Part shown: piece by piece, positions 43,245-51,400 of the stretch
How the letters are laid out: each line of letters opens with the position of its first letter
Numbering within the stretch: the stretch's first letter is position 1
DNA from: an uncultured Porphyromonadaceae bacterium
GTDB taxonomy: Bacteria; Bacteroidota; Bacteroidia; Bacteroidales; Muribaculaceae
DNA: 64,000 bases
NCBI GenBank assembly: GCA_902495245.1
Contig: CABUWI010000002.1
Location: forward strand, 124,001-188,000
Direction: 5' to 3'
Notes under the pieces: generated by a model
The model's input: the letters and a program-made list of their open reading frames with translations, nothing else
Told to the model about the DNA's origin: nothing
Database searches by the model: none
Translations under genes and position numbers: made by a program

Positions 43245-44192
43245 TTATGCGGGCGTGCGGGAGTCGCCGGTGAACGACTCGATGTGGCGGCGTTTTTTCT
43301 CTTCGGCTATTTCGTCGACCGTAACGAGAATGCCGCTCTCTTCAACATCGCCGAACTCGGGGTTGATTGCCGTGCCGAAATAGCGCATGGTGGGCGAAAG
43401 GGTCATGTAGGCATTGACAAGCGGCGGAATGTTGAAGCCGTGGTCGCGAATGAGCTTGTTCAGGCGCTTATAGTCCTCCTTGAAGTCTCCGCCGGGCGGA
43501 AAGGCGGCGTCGAGGGCTTCGCGGTCGGGGTGCTGCTCGAGGGGCACGATGGGCACGACCAGGCTGTCGGGGTCGGCAAAATGCTTGCGGAAAAAGTCGA
43601 GAATCATGTCGCGACACTCGGTCTTATAGTCGGGATACATCGTAACCTTGCCGAACAGATAGCGGATTTCGGGGTGTTTGACCGTTAGGGCGCCGAGGCC
43701 GTCCCAGAGATTGTCGAGGGCAAAGATGGCGCCGCTATGACGGGTGGCCTGCGCTTCGATGCGCACGAACGAGCGTCCGAGCTCGATTGTGTAAGGCAGA
43801 TAGTCTCGCAGAAATTCGGGCGAGAAGCGGAACATGTGGCCGGTTGCGATGCGAGGCGTTCCGTCGGGCAGAATCTTCACGTCGCGGCCCAGAATAAAGC
43901 GGTAGCCGCCCACAATCTGGCGGGTGGCCGGATTCCAGACCACGAGCTGCTGCAGCGGCGGGGTCATGAGGTCAAACTCGTCGATGTCGACCTCCTTGCC
44001 GGTGCCGCCGCCGCCAAGGCGGAAAGCGATTTCGCGCAGGCGGCCGATTTCGCGCATGGTGTTCGGAGCGTTGAAGGCATTGACCACGTAGAGCTCGTTG
44101 CCGCCGCGGTTGCTGCGGCGCAGAAAGCGCTCGGCCGTCAGTTCGGCGCTGATCAGTTCGGAGGGGACTTCGTCAATGACGGGTGCGTTCAT
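43245..44192 (-). CDS. glsB: Glycine-lipid N-acyltransferase (GNAT/OlsB-like)
   Basis: From the ATG at 44192 the protein has 315 residues. It resembles the OlsB-like GNAT acyltransferases; in Bacteroides, GlsB attaches a beta-hydroxy fatty acid to the amino group of glycine. Typical parts are IGRLREIAFRLGGGGTGKEVD, the YRFILG strand, and IELGRSFVRIEAQ, the acyl-carrier-binding region. It follows glsA after ten bases, the same pairing as in Bacteroides thetaiotaomicron. A start at 44255 would overlap glsA and is unlikely. Confidence 0.87.
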   Translation of the reverse strand: MNAPVIDEVPSELISAELTAERFLRRSNRGGNELYVVNAFNAPNTMREIGRLREIAFRLGGGGTGKEVDIDEFDLMTPPLQQLVVWNPATRQIVGGYRFILGRDVKILPDGTPRIATGHMFRFSPEFLRDYLPYTIELGRSFVRIEAQATRHSGAIFALDNLWDGLGALTVKHPEIRYLFGKVTMYPDYKTECRDMILDFFRKHFADPDSLVVPIVPLEQHPDREALDAAFPPGGDFKEDYKRLNKLIRDHGFNIPPLVNAYMTLSPTMRYFGTAINPEFGDVEESGILVTVDEIAEEKKRRHIESFTGDSRTPA

Positions 44193-44202
44193 GTATAGTG
44201 TT

Positions 44203-45024
44203 TTATAAGGTGTAAACGTATTCTCTGATGCCGGCGGCCTGCACGGCGGCTTCATGGCCGCGCAGCAGCTGCTCGGGGGGAATCGGGAGGCCGACGCGCA
44301 GGGCGAACCGGCGGCCGCCGGCGCCGACGAACTCGCGCGGCAGGCGAATCTGCTCGAGGTTGAACCTGAGGCCCACGCGTTCGCGCAGACGCGCCATGCG
44401 GTAGAAGCCGGGGCTGTTCTCGCCCATGAAGCGCAGGGGCACGACCGTGCGCCCCGCCTCGGAGCTTTTCTGGACGAACATCTTGTTCCACGCGCGGTCG
44501 CGCACGACGCCGTCGGCGTCGAGGCGCGAGCAGAGCCCGGCGGGGAACATGATTACGGGGCGGGCAAGGTCGGAAAAAGCGCGGTCGACGTCGCTGACGG
44601 CGCCGCGGCTCTGGCGGCCGTGCTTGTTGACGGGAATGAAGACGCCGCCCAGCGGCTTGATGGCCATGAGCAGGTCGTTGACCACGAATGCAGGCTCCAC
44701 GCCGCCGTGGCGCCGGCTCACCCAGTCGATGAGGCAGATGCCGTCGAGCGCACCGAGGGGGTGGTTGCAGACATAGGTAACCGGCACGGAGACATCGGGC
44801 AGGCGTTCGGCGCCCGACTCGACGGCGTAGCTCACGCTCATCTCGCGCAGCAATGCGGCGGCAAACGCCGAATCGCGCGCGCCGCGTCCCAGGCGCCAGA
44901 GCTCGTTGAGCCGGTCCTGACAGATGTAACGTTCGAGCGAGCGCACGGCAAACCCCGGAATCCACTTATAATGGCGCGGAAGGCGCGTGCGCAACACCGA
45001 ATCTACGTCGATTTTCTCTTCCAT
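44203..45024 (-). CDS. glsA: Glycine-lipid O-acyltransferase (PlsC-like)
   Basis: A 273-residue acyltransferase that, with GlsB, makes diacylated glycine (flavolipin-type) lipids at the inner membrane. The catalytic motif is CNHPLGALDG, the Bacteroidetes variant with five residues between His and Asp instead of the four of PlsC; FPAGLCSRLDADG is the second conserved block. The ATG is only eight bases beyond the -7 promoter box, so translation is nearly leaderless. The promoter overlaps the divergent thrS promoter region. Confidence 0.87.
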   Translation of the reverse strand: MEEKIDVDSVLRTRLPRHYKWIPGFAVRSLERYICQDRLNELWRLGRGARDSAFAAALLREMSVSYAVESGAERLPDVSVPVTYVCNHPLGALDGICLIDWVSRRHGGVEPAFVVNDLLMAIKPLGGVFIPVNKHGRQSRGAVSDVDRAFSDLARPVIMFPAGLCSRLDADGVVRDRAWNKMFVQKSSEAGRTVVPLRFMGENSPGFYRMARLRERVGLRFNLEQIRLPREFVGAGGRRFALRVGLPIPPEQLLRGHEAAVQAAGIREYVYTL

Positions 45025-45031
45025 ATGGGTG

Positions 45032-45063
45032 CAAAGTTACGCAAAGTGTTTGCCAATTGCAAA
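45032..45063 (-). promoter_or_regulatory. Bacteroidetes-type promoter for glsA
   Basis: On the minus strand TTTG (45063-45060), a 20-base spacer and TAACTTTG (45039-45032). It is a full consensus match and overlaps the plus-strand thrS promoter (45049-45079). Confidence 0.75.
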
Positions 45064-45079
45064 AAAATCACTAACTTTG
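45049..45079 (+). promoter_or_regulatory. Bacteroidetes-type promoter for thrS
   Basis: TTTG at 45049-45052, a 19-base spacer and TAACTTTG at 45072-45079, 31 bases before the thrS ATG. It is face to back with the glsA promoter, so polymerase on one may hinder the other. Confidence 0.78.
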
Positions 45080-45109
45080 CTGCCGATTTTTGCAACTATC
45101 ACACTCATA

Positions 45110-47047
45110 ATGATAAATATTACATTCCCCGACGGCAGCGTCAAGGCCTTTGAAGCAGGCGTTACCCCTCTGCAAATAGCTGAATCCATCAGCCCGCGGC
45201 TGGCCCAGGACGTGCTCGCCGCCAAAATCAACGGTGAAGACCGGGACCTGACCCGTCCGGTCAGCGCCGACGCCACCATTCAACTCTTCAAGTGGGACGA
45301 CCCCGAAGGCAAGCATGCCTTCTGGCACAGCTCGGCCCACCTGCTGGCCGAAGCTCTTCAGGAGCTCTATCCGGGCGTGAAGTTCGGCATCGGCCCGGCG
45401 GTTGAGAACGGCTTCTACTACGACATCGACCCCAACGGCCACGAAATCACGTCGGCCGACTTCGGCAAAATCGAGCAGAAGATGCTCGAGCTGGCCCGCC
45501 GCAAGGAGCCGATTGTGCGCGCCGACATCTCGAAGGCCGACGCCCTCAAGCAGTTCGGCGACCGCGGCGAGAACTATAAGTGCGAACTGATTTCGAGGCT
45601 CGAAGACGGCCACATAACCACCTACACGCAGGGCGCGTTTACCGACCTGTGCCGCGGCCCGCACATTCCGACCACGGCGCCCATCAAGGCCGTTAAAATC
45701 ACGTCGCTTGCCGGCGCCTACTGGCTGGGCGACGAAAAGAACCCGCAGCTGGTGCGCGTTTACGGCATCACCTTCCCCAAGCAGAAGATGCTCGACGAGT
45801 ATCTTGCCCTGCTCGAAGAGGCGAAGAAGCGCGACCACCGCAAGCTCGGCAAGGAGATGGAGCTCTTTGCCTTCTCGGCCAACGTCGGCGCGGGTCTGCC
45901 CCTGTGGCTTCCGAAAGGCGCCGCCCTTCGCGACCGCCTGGAGCAGTTCCTGCGCAAGATTCAGAAAAAATACGGTTACCAGCAGGTAATCACCCCCCAC
46001 ATAGGCAACAAGCAGCTCTACGTAACCTCGGGCCACTATGCCAAATACGGCAAGGACTCCTTCCAGCCCATTCACACCCCCGAAGAGGGCGAGGAATACC
46101 TGCTCAAGCCGATGAACTGCCCCCACCACTGCGAAATTTTCCGCGCCCTGCCCCGCAGCTACCGCGACCTGCCGCTGCGCCTGGCCGAGTTCGGCACGGT
46201 TTACCGCTACGAGCAGTCGGGCGAGCTGCACGGCCTGACCCGCGTGCGCGGCTTCACTCAGGACGACGCCCATATTTACTGCGCGCCCGACCAGATCAAG
46301 GACGAGTTCCTGAAGGTGATGGACATCATTCTCTACATCTTCAAGGCTCTGAAGTTTGACAACTACGAGGCACAGATTTCGCTGCGCGACCCCGACCACA
46401 AAGAAAAGTACATCGGCTCGGACGAGAACTGGCACAAGGCCGAGCAGGCAATCATCGAGGCCTGCGCCGAAAAGGGAATCCAGGCCCGCCAGGAAACCGG
46501 CGAGGCCGCCTTCTACGGTCCGAAGCTCGACTTCATGGTCAAGGACGCCCTTGGCCGCCGCTGGCAGCTGGGCACGATTCAGGTAGACTACAACCTGCCC
46601 GAACGCTTCCAGCTGGAATATACCGGCTCGGACAACGCCAAGCACCGCCCCGTCATGATTCACCGCGCGCCGTTCGGCTCGATGGAGCGCTTCGTGGCCG
46701 TGCTTCTGGAGCACACTGCCGGGCGCTTCCCCCTATGGCTCGCGCCGGAGCAGGCGGTCATTCTGCCCATCTCGGAAAAATTCAACGACTACGCCTATCG
46801 CGTCAAGGAACAGCTCGAAGAAGCCGACATACGCGCCACGGTTGACGACCGCAACGAAAAAATCGGCCGCAAAATCCGCGACAACGAGCTCAAACGCATA
46901 CCCTATCTGCTCATCGTCGGCGAAAAAGAGCAGGAAAATGGCGAAGTTTCCGTAAGAAAACAGGGCGAAGGTGATAAAGGTTCCGTAAAAATTGCTAACT
47001 TTGCAGCCGAGTTGACCGCCGAAGTCAACAAAATGATTAACAACTAA
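45110..47047 (+). CDS. thrS: Threonyl-tRNA synthetase
   Basis: ThrRS charges tRNA-Thr. From the ATG at 45110 the protein has 645 residues. It has an N-terminal TGS domain (INITFPDGSVKAFEAGVTPL), an editing domain with HSSAHLLAEAL and CRGPHIPTT, a class II core with motif 2 (RYEQSGELHGLTRVRGFTQD) and motif 3 (FGSMERFVAVLLEHTAGRFP), and a C-terminal anticodon-binding domain. It leads thrS-infC-rpmI-rplT, a widely conserved order. An earlier in-frame ATG (44987) lies before the promoter. Confidence 0.97.
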   Translation: MINITFPDGSVKAFEAGVTPLQIAESISPRLAQDVLAAKINGEDRDLTRPVSADATIQLFKWDDPEGKHAFWHSSAHLLAEALQELYPGVKFGIGPAVENGFYYDIDPNGHEITSADFGKIEQKMLELARRKEPIVRADISKADALKQFGDRGENYKCELISRLEDGHITTYTQGAFTDLCRGPHIPTTAPIKAVKITSLAGAYWLGDEKNPQLVRVYGITFPKQKMLDEYLALLEEAKKRDHRKLGKEMELFAFSANVGAGLPLWLPKGAALRDRLEQFLRKIQKKYGYQQVITPHIGNKQLYVTSGHYAKYGKDSFQPIHTPEEGEEYLLKPMNCPHHCEIFRALPRSYRDLPLRLAEFGTVYRYEQSGELHGLTRVRGFTQDDAHIYCAPDQIKDEFLKVMDIILYIFKALKFDNYEAQISLRDPDHKEKYIGSDENWHKAEQAIIEACAEKGIQARQETGEAAFYGPKLDFMVKDALGRRWQLGTIQVDYNLPERFQLEYTGSDNAKHRPVMIHRAPFGSMERFVAVLLEHTAGRFPLWLAPEQAVILPISEKFNDYAYRVKEQLEEADIRATVDDRNEKIGRKIRDNELKRIPYLLIVGEKEQENGEVSVRKQGEGDKGSVKIANFAAELTAEVNKMINN

Positions 47048-47057
47048 CCCTTACTGA

Positions 47058-47651
47058 ATGGCAAAAAAACCGGCCTACAGGCCACGCCCCGCCGCTCCGC
47101 GGCCCGCAAACACGCCCCGACCTCGCCAGCAAGGCCCGCAGTCGAAAGAACTTCACGCAATCAATGACCGCATCCGCGCGACGGAGGTGCGCCTCGTCGG
47201 CGACAACGTGGAGCAAGGCATCTATCCCATTCAGCAAGCGCTCAGAATGGCCGACGAGCAAGAGCTCGACCTCGTCGAGATTTCTCCGAACGCCGAACCG
47301 CCGGTGTGCAAGATTCTCGACTACCAGAAGTTCCTCTACCAGCAGAAAAAGCACCAGAAGGAACAGAAGGCAAAGGCCGTCAAGGTCGTGGTCAAGGAGA
47401 TTCGTTTCGGACCTCAGACCGACGACCACGACTATAACTTCAAGCTCAAGCACGCCATCGGCTTCCTGCAGGAAGGCGCCAAGGTGAAGGCCTACGTCTT
47501 TTTCAAAGGCCGCTCCATTCTGTTCAAAGAGCAGGGCGAGGTTCTGCTGCTGCGCTTTGCCAACGACCTTGAAGACTACGGCAAGGTCGAGCAGATGCCC
47601 CTGCTCGAAGGCAAGCGCATGATCATCATGATCACGCCCAAAAAGAAATAA
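47058..47651 (+). CDS. infC: Translation initiation factor IF-3
   Basis: IF-3 binds the 30S subunit and checks start codon choice. The 197-residue protein has a basic, Pro-rich N-terminal tail (RPAAPRPANTPRPRQ), the N domain (LHAINDRIRATEVRLVGDNV and EISPNAEPPVCKILDYQKF) and a C domain (KEIRFGPQTDDHDYNFKL). It starts with ATG rather than the AUU used in enterobacteria, so the well-known start-codon feedback is probably absent. It starts ten bases after thrS. Confidence 0.97.
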   Translation: MAKKPAYRPRPAAPRPANTPRPRQQGPQSKELHAINDRIRATEVRLVGDNVEQGIYPIQQALRMADEQELDLVEISPNAEPPVCKILDYQKFLYQQKKHQKEQKAKAVKVVVKEIRFGPQTDDHDYNFKLKHAIGFLQEGAKVKAYVFFKGRSILFKEQGEVLLLRFANDLEDYGKVEQMPLLEGKRMIIMITPKKK

Positions 47652-47696
47652 CGAAGCAACATCATACATTTTTTCACATAACAACAATTAAACAAA

Positions 47697-47894
47697 ATGC
47701 CCAAGATTAAGACTAACGCCGGTGCCAAAAAGAGGTTCGCCCTTACCGGCTCAGGAAAAATCAAGAGAAAGCACGCTTTCAAGAGCCACATTCTCACCAA
47801 GAAGACCACCAAGCAGAAACGCAACCTGACCCACAGCGGCCTCATCGCCCCTGTTGACCAGAAGGGCGTCATGAAGCTCCTGGGTCTGAAGTAA
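47697..47894 (+). CDS. rpmI: 50S ribosomal protein L35
   Basis: A 65-residue, very basic protein with KTNAGAKKRFALTGSGKIKR and KSHILTKKTTKQKRNL, the standard L35 sequence. It lies between infC and rplT in the usual order, and its initiator methionine is the only ATG near the start. Confidence 0.97.
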   Translation: MPKIKTNAGAKKRFALTGSGKIKRKHAFKSHILTKKTTKQKRNLTHSGLIAPVDQKGVMKLLGLK

Positions 47895-47945
47895 GCGACT
47901 TTCAACCTGATAGCACTTAGAGTTAATCACCAACATTGTTCAACC

Positions 47946-47990
47946 GGATGCACAGCCGGTAAGTGCCTTGATGCAAGGCCGCTGACATCC
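47946..47990 (+). promoter_or_regulatory. Hairpin between rpmI and rplT, candidate L20 control element
   Basis: Three stacked stems: GGATG/CATCC (47946-47950 with 47986-47990), CAGC/GCTG (47953-47956 with 47981-47984) and GCCTTG/CAAGGC (47965-47970 with 47974-47979). The structure sits 23 bases upstream of rplT in a 119-base spacer, unusually long for this operon. L20 represses its own operon through RNA structures in other phyla; that this one does so is inference. Confidence 0.5.
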
Positions 47991-48013
47991 AACTAAACCA
48001 ACAGCATTTTACC

Positions 48014-48364
48014 ATGCCCAGATCAGTGAACCACGTCGCCTCGCGCGCACGTCGCAAGAAAATTCTGAAACTCACCCGCGGCTACTATGGCGCACGCAAA
48101 AACGTGTGGACCGTTGCCAAAAACACTTGGGAAAAAGGTCTGACCTACGCCTATCGCGACCGCAAAGACAAAAAGCACAACTTCCGCGCCCTCTGGATTC
48201 AGCGCATCAACGCCGCCGCCCGCGCCGAAGAGCTTTCTTACTCGAAACTCATGGGCCTCATTCACAAGGCCGGCATCGAAATCAACCGCAAGGTACTGGC
48301 CGACCTCGCCCTCAACAATCCCGCGGCTTTCAAGGCCGTTTGCGACAAAGTCAAGAACGCCTGA
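48014..48364 (+). CDS. rplT: 50S ribosomal protein L20
   Basis: A 116-residue L20, needed for early 50S assembly. The start MPRSVNHVASRARRKKILK, the GYYGARKNVW segment and the C-terminal INAAARAEELSYSKLMGLI are standard. It is last in the operon and is followed by a stem-loop. Confidence 0.97.
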   Translation: MPRSVNHVASRARRKKILKLTRGYYGARKNVWTVAKNTWEKGLTYAYRDRKDKKHNFRALWIQRINAAARAEELSYSKLMGLIHKAGIEINRKVLADLALNNPAAFKAVCDKVKNA

Positions 48365-48383
48365 TTCCGTCCGCACCGACCGC

Positions 48384-48418
48384 AGAGGCTGCCCGTCAAC
48401 ATATACGGCGCAGCCTCT
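48384..48418 (+). terminator. Stem-loop after rplT
   Basis: AGAGGCTGC-CCGT (48384-48396) pairs with ACGG-c-GCAGCCTCT (48405-48418), 13 base pairs with a one-base bulge. The T run afterwards is weak, so efficiency is uncertain. Confidence 0.7.
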
Positions 48419-48477
48419 TGCCCGTTTATGGGCCGAACCCATCACAAACCAATCATCAGCCGAAACCCGCGCCAGCC

Positions 48478-51400
48478 ATGAAACCGATTGAAATCAGCAT
48501 CGACTATCTGAAAAGCGTCAACTACGCCATGTTTCACAACTCGTTTCCGATTTGCCGCCATATTGACATCACAAACAATACGGGCGCGGAGCTGAACGAC
48601 GTTGAAATCAGAATCGGCGGCGAGTTCATCTTGAAAGGCGACAACCCGACCTACTGGGGCATCGCGGCCGGCGAGACCTTCCGCACGACGGAGGTGAGAA
48701 TCGTGCCCGACGCGGCCCGGCTGGCCGCGCTGACCGAGCGGGTGATGTCTTCATTTTCGGTCTCGGTCATTGTCAATGAACAGAAACTCGCCGAAGAATT
48801 TTTTGAAATCGAGTTTCTGCCGTTCGACTACTGGCTCGGCACCAACGTCATGCCGCAGACGCTCGTGTCGTTCATCACCCCGAACCACCCCGCCATAGCC
48901 AACGCGGTCGTGGACACGGCGGCCGTCATGAAAAAGCTGACGGGTTCGTCGATGCTGAAAGCCTATCAGACGGGCAACCCCAACAACGTGAGGCAGACGG
49001 TTGGCGCGGTCTTCGCCGCCCTTCACGCCCGGGGCATCATTTACCGCAGCGCGCCGGCAAGCTATGAAGAGGTCGGCCAGCGCATCACGCTGCCCGACAA
49101 GGTGATAGAATCGAAAACGGGGAATTGCATCGAACTGACGCTGCTGATGGCCTCGGTGCTCGAGGCCGCCGGCATAAACAGCATCATCATCTTGCAACAG
49201 GGCCACGCCTATCTGGGGGTATGGCTCATCGACGACTGCTACACGAGCTGCGTCTGCGACGACGCCGCCTTCATTGAAAAGAAATGCTCGCAGGGCATTT
49301 CAGAGATGATGGTCATCGAATGCACTCAGATTGCCGTGGAGTCCGCCTCGTTTGAACAGGCAATCAGGATTGCCGAGAAAAACCTTGCCGACCACGACAA
49401 GTTCGAGATGTTCATCGACGTGAAACGCTGCCGGCTTGAACGCGTTCAGCCGCTGCCCTCGCACATCAGCCCCGACAGCGCCGGCGACGTCAGGACGAAA
49501 GGGGTTGAGCACGAAGAGTGTGCCGTCAATGTCGTCGAGCATGACCGCTACGACCTGAGCCGCATCTCGCCGGCCAACAAAGAGCTCACCAAGTTTGACA
49601 TCTGGGAGCGCAAGCTGCTCGACTTCTCGCTGCGCAACTCGCTTCTGAACCTCTCGCTGCGCCACAGGGCCGTTCAGTTCATCTCGTTCGACATCGACCG
49701 GCTGGAAGACCATCTGCACGAGGGCGAGGAATACTGCATAGCGGCCAAGCCGGAGAGCGCCGATTCAGTGGCAGCCGATTCGCGCCCCGTGCGCTCGAAG
49801 CTGCACGAAGACCTGCGCGAGCTCATCACCGCCGACATGACGCACCACCTGCTGCACACCTATCACAAGGAAGACGAGACCCGGGCGGTGTTGAAAAACA
49901 TCTATCGCGCGGCGCGCAACACCATCGAAGAGACCGGCGCCAACTCGCTGTTCATGGCCATCGGCGTCATGCGCTGGTATGAGTCGCCGCAGCACGAGAC
50001 GCCGCGCTATGCGCCCGTATTGCTGCTGCCGGTCGAGATGGTCTACAAAAAGGGCAACTATTACGTCCGCACCCGCGATGAAGAGATTTCGCTGAACATC
50101 ACGCTGACGGAGTTCATGCGCCAGAACTTCAACATCACCATCGACGGCCTCGACCCGCTGCCGCGCGACTCAAACGGCGTGGACGTGGCGCTGATTTTCG
50201 CAATCATACGCGACGCGCTGAAAGAGCAGAAACGCTGGGACATTGAAGAAGAGTGCGTGCTCGGCACATTCTCGTTCAACAAGTTTTTAATGTGGAACGA
50301 CATACACGCACATCACGAAGAGCTGAGCAAGAACTTCATAGTCAAGAGCCTGATCGAGAACCGCCCGGTGGTGCAGCCTCAGGACGAGGCGATTGACCTG
50401 ACCGAGGCCGACGCCACTCTGCCGCCCGACGCGACGGCGCTGCCCGTGGCCGTGGATTCGTCGCAGATGGCCGCGGTGATTGAAGCCGCCAAAGGGCACT
50501 CGTTCATTCTCTACGGCCCTCCGGGAACGGGCAAGTCGCAAACCATCACCAACCTCATTGCCAACGCCCTCTACCACGGCAAGCGCGTGCTGTTCATGGC
50601 CGAGAAGATGGCGGCCCTGAGTGTGGTTCAGAGCCGTCTGGAAAAGATAGGACTCGGGCCTTTCTGCCTTGAGTTGCATTCAAACAAAACGACCAAGCGC
50701 CACGTGCTGCAACAGCTCGACAGGTCGCTGAAAGCCGTGCGCATCATGTCGCCCAACGATTTCGGGTCAACGGCCGACAAGCTATTTGAAGAACGCCGAC
50801 AGCTGATTGAGTACATGAACGCACTCCACACCCCCGACGCGACCGACGGACTTTCGCTCTACGACTGCATTTTGCGCTATCAAAGCGTGGCCGACGCGCC
50901 CCGGGTCGATTTCCGCTTCACCCCGGAGCTTGACAAACTGCTTGCCGACGAGGGCATTGAGCGAATCGAGGAGCTGCTCGGCGACCGGCTGGAGACGGTT
51001 GTGAAACTGGTTGGCCAGCCGTCGCGCCATGAGCTCAAAGGGCTCAAGCTGACCCGCGAGATGCTGATGGACAAAGACCGGACAGCGGCCGGCATGCGCG
51101 CCGACGCGCAGTTGCTGAACGAGGCGGCCGGTCAGGCCGGCGAGCTTGCCGGCACGGACGAGCTGCGCCAAAGGCTGACGGCAGAATACACGGCCGACAT
51201 TCTGAATGAAAACGCCGAAGAGCTCCGCTCCGAGCGAGACGCGGCCCGCTCGAAGTGGCTGTTGCCCCGCCTGCTGGCCAAGCGCCGTTTCCGCAAACGC
51301 CTGCAACGCTTCAAAAGTTCCCTGACGGAAGAGGAGATTGACCCGCTCATAGCCATGCTTGCCGACTATCGCCGCAAGCATGACACCATCAGCAGGGTCA

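Noticed and set aside
45071..46714. A 547-codon minus-strand frame opposite thrS
   Set aside because: thrS is certain on the other strand; the reverse frame has no recognisable domain and is a codon-bias artefact.
48106..48477. Upstream in-frame extension of the helicase-nuclease
   Set aside because: It covers rplT in another frame and crosses the post-rplT stem-loop; the ATG at 48478 begins the first plausible protein sequence.
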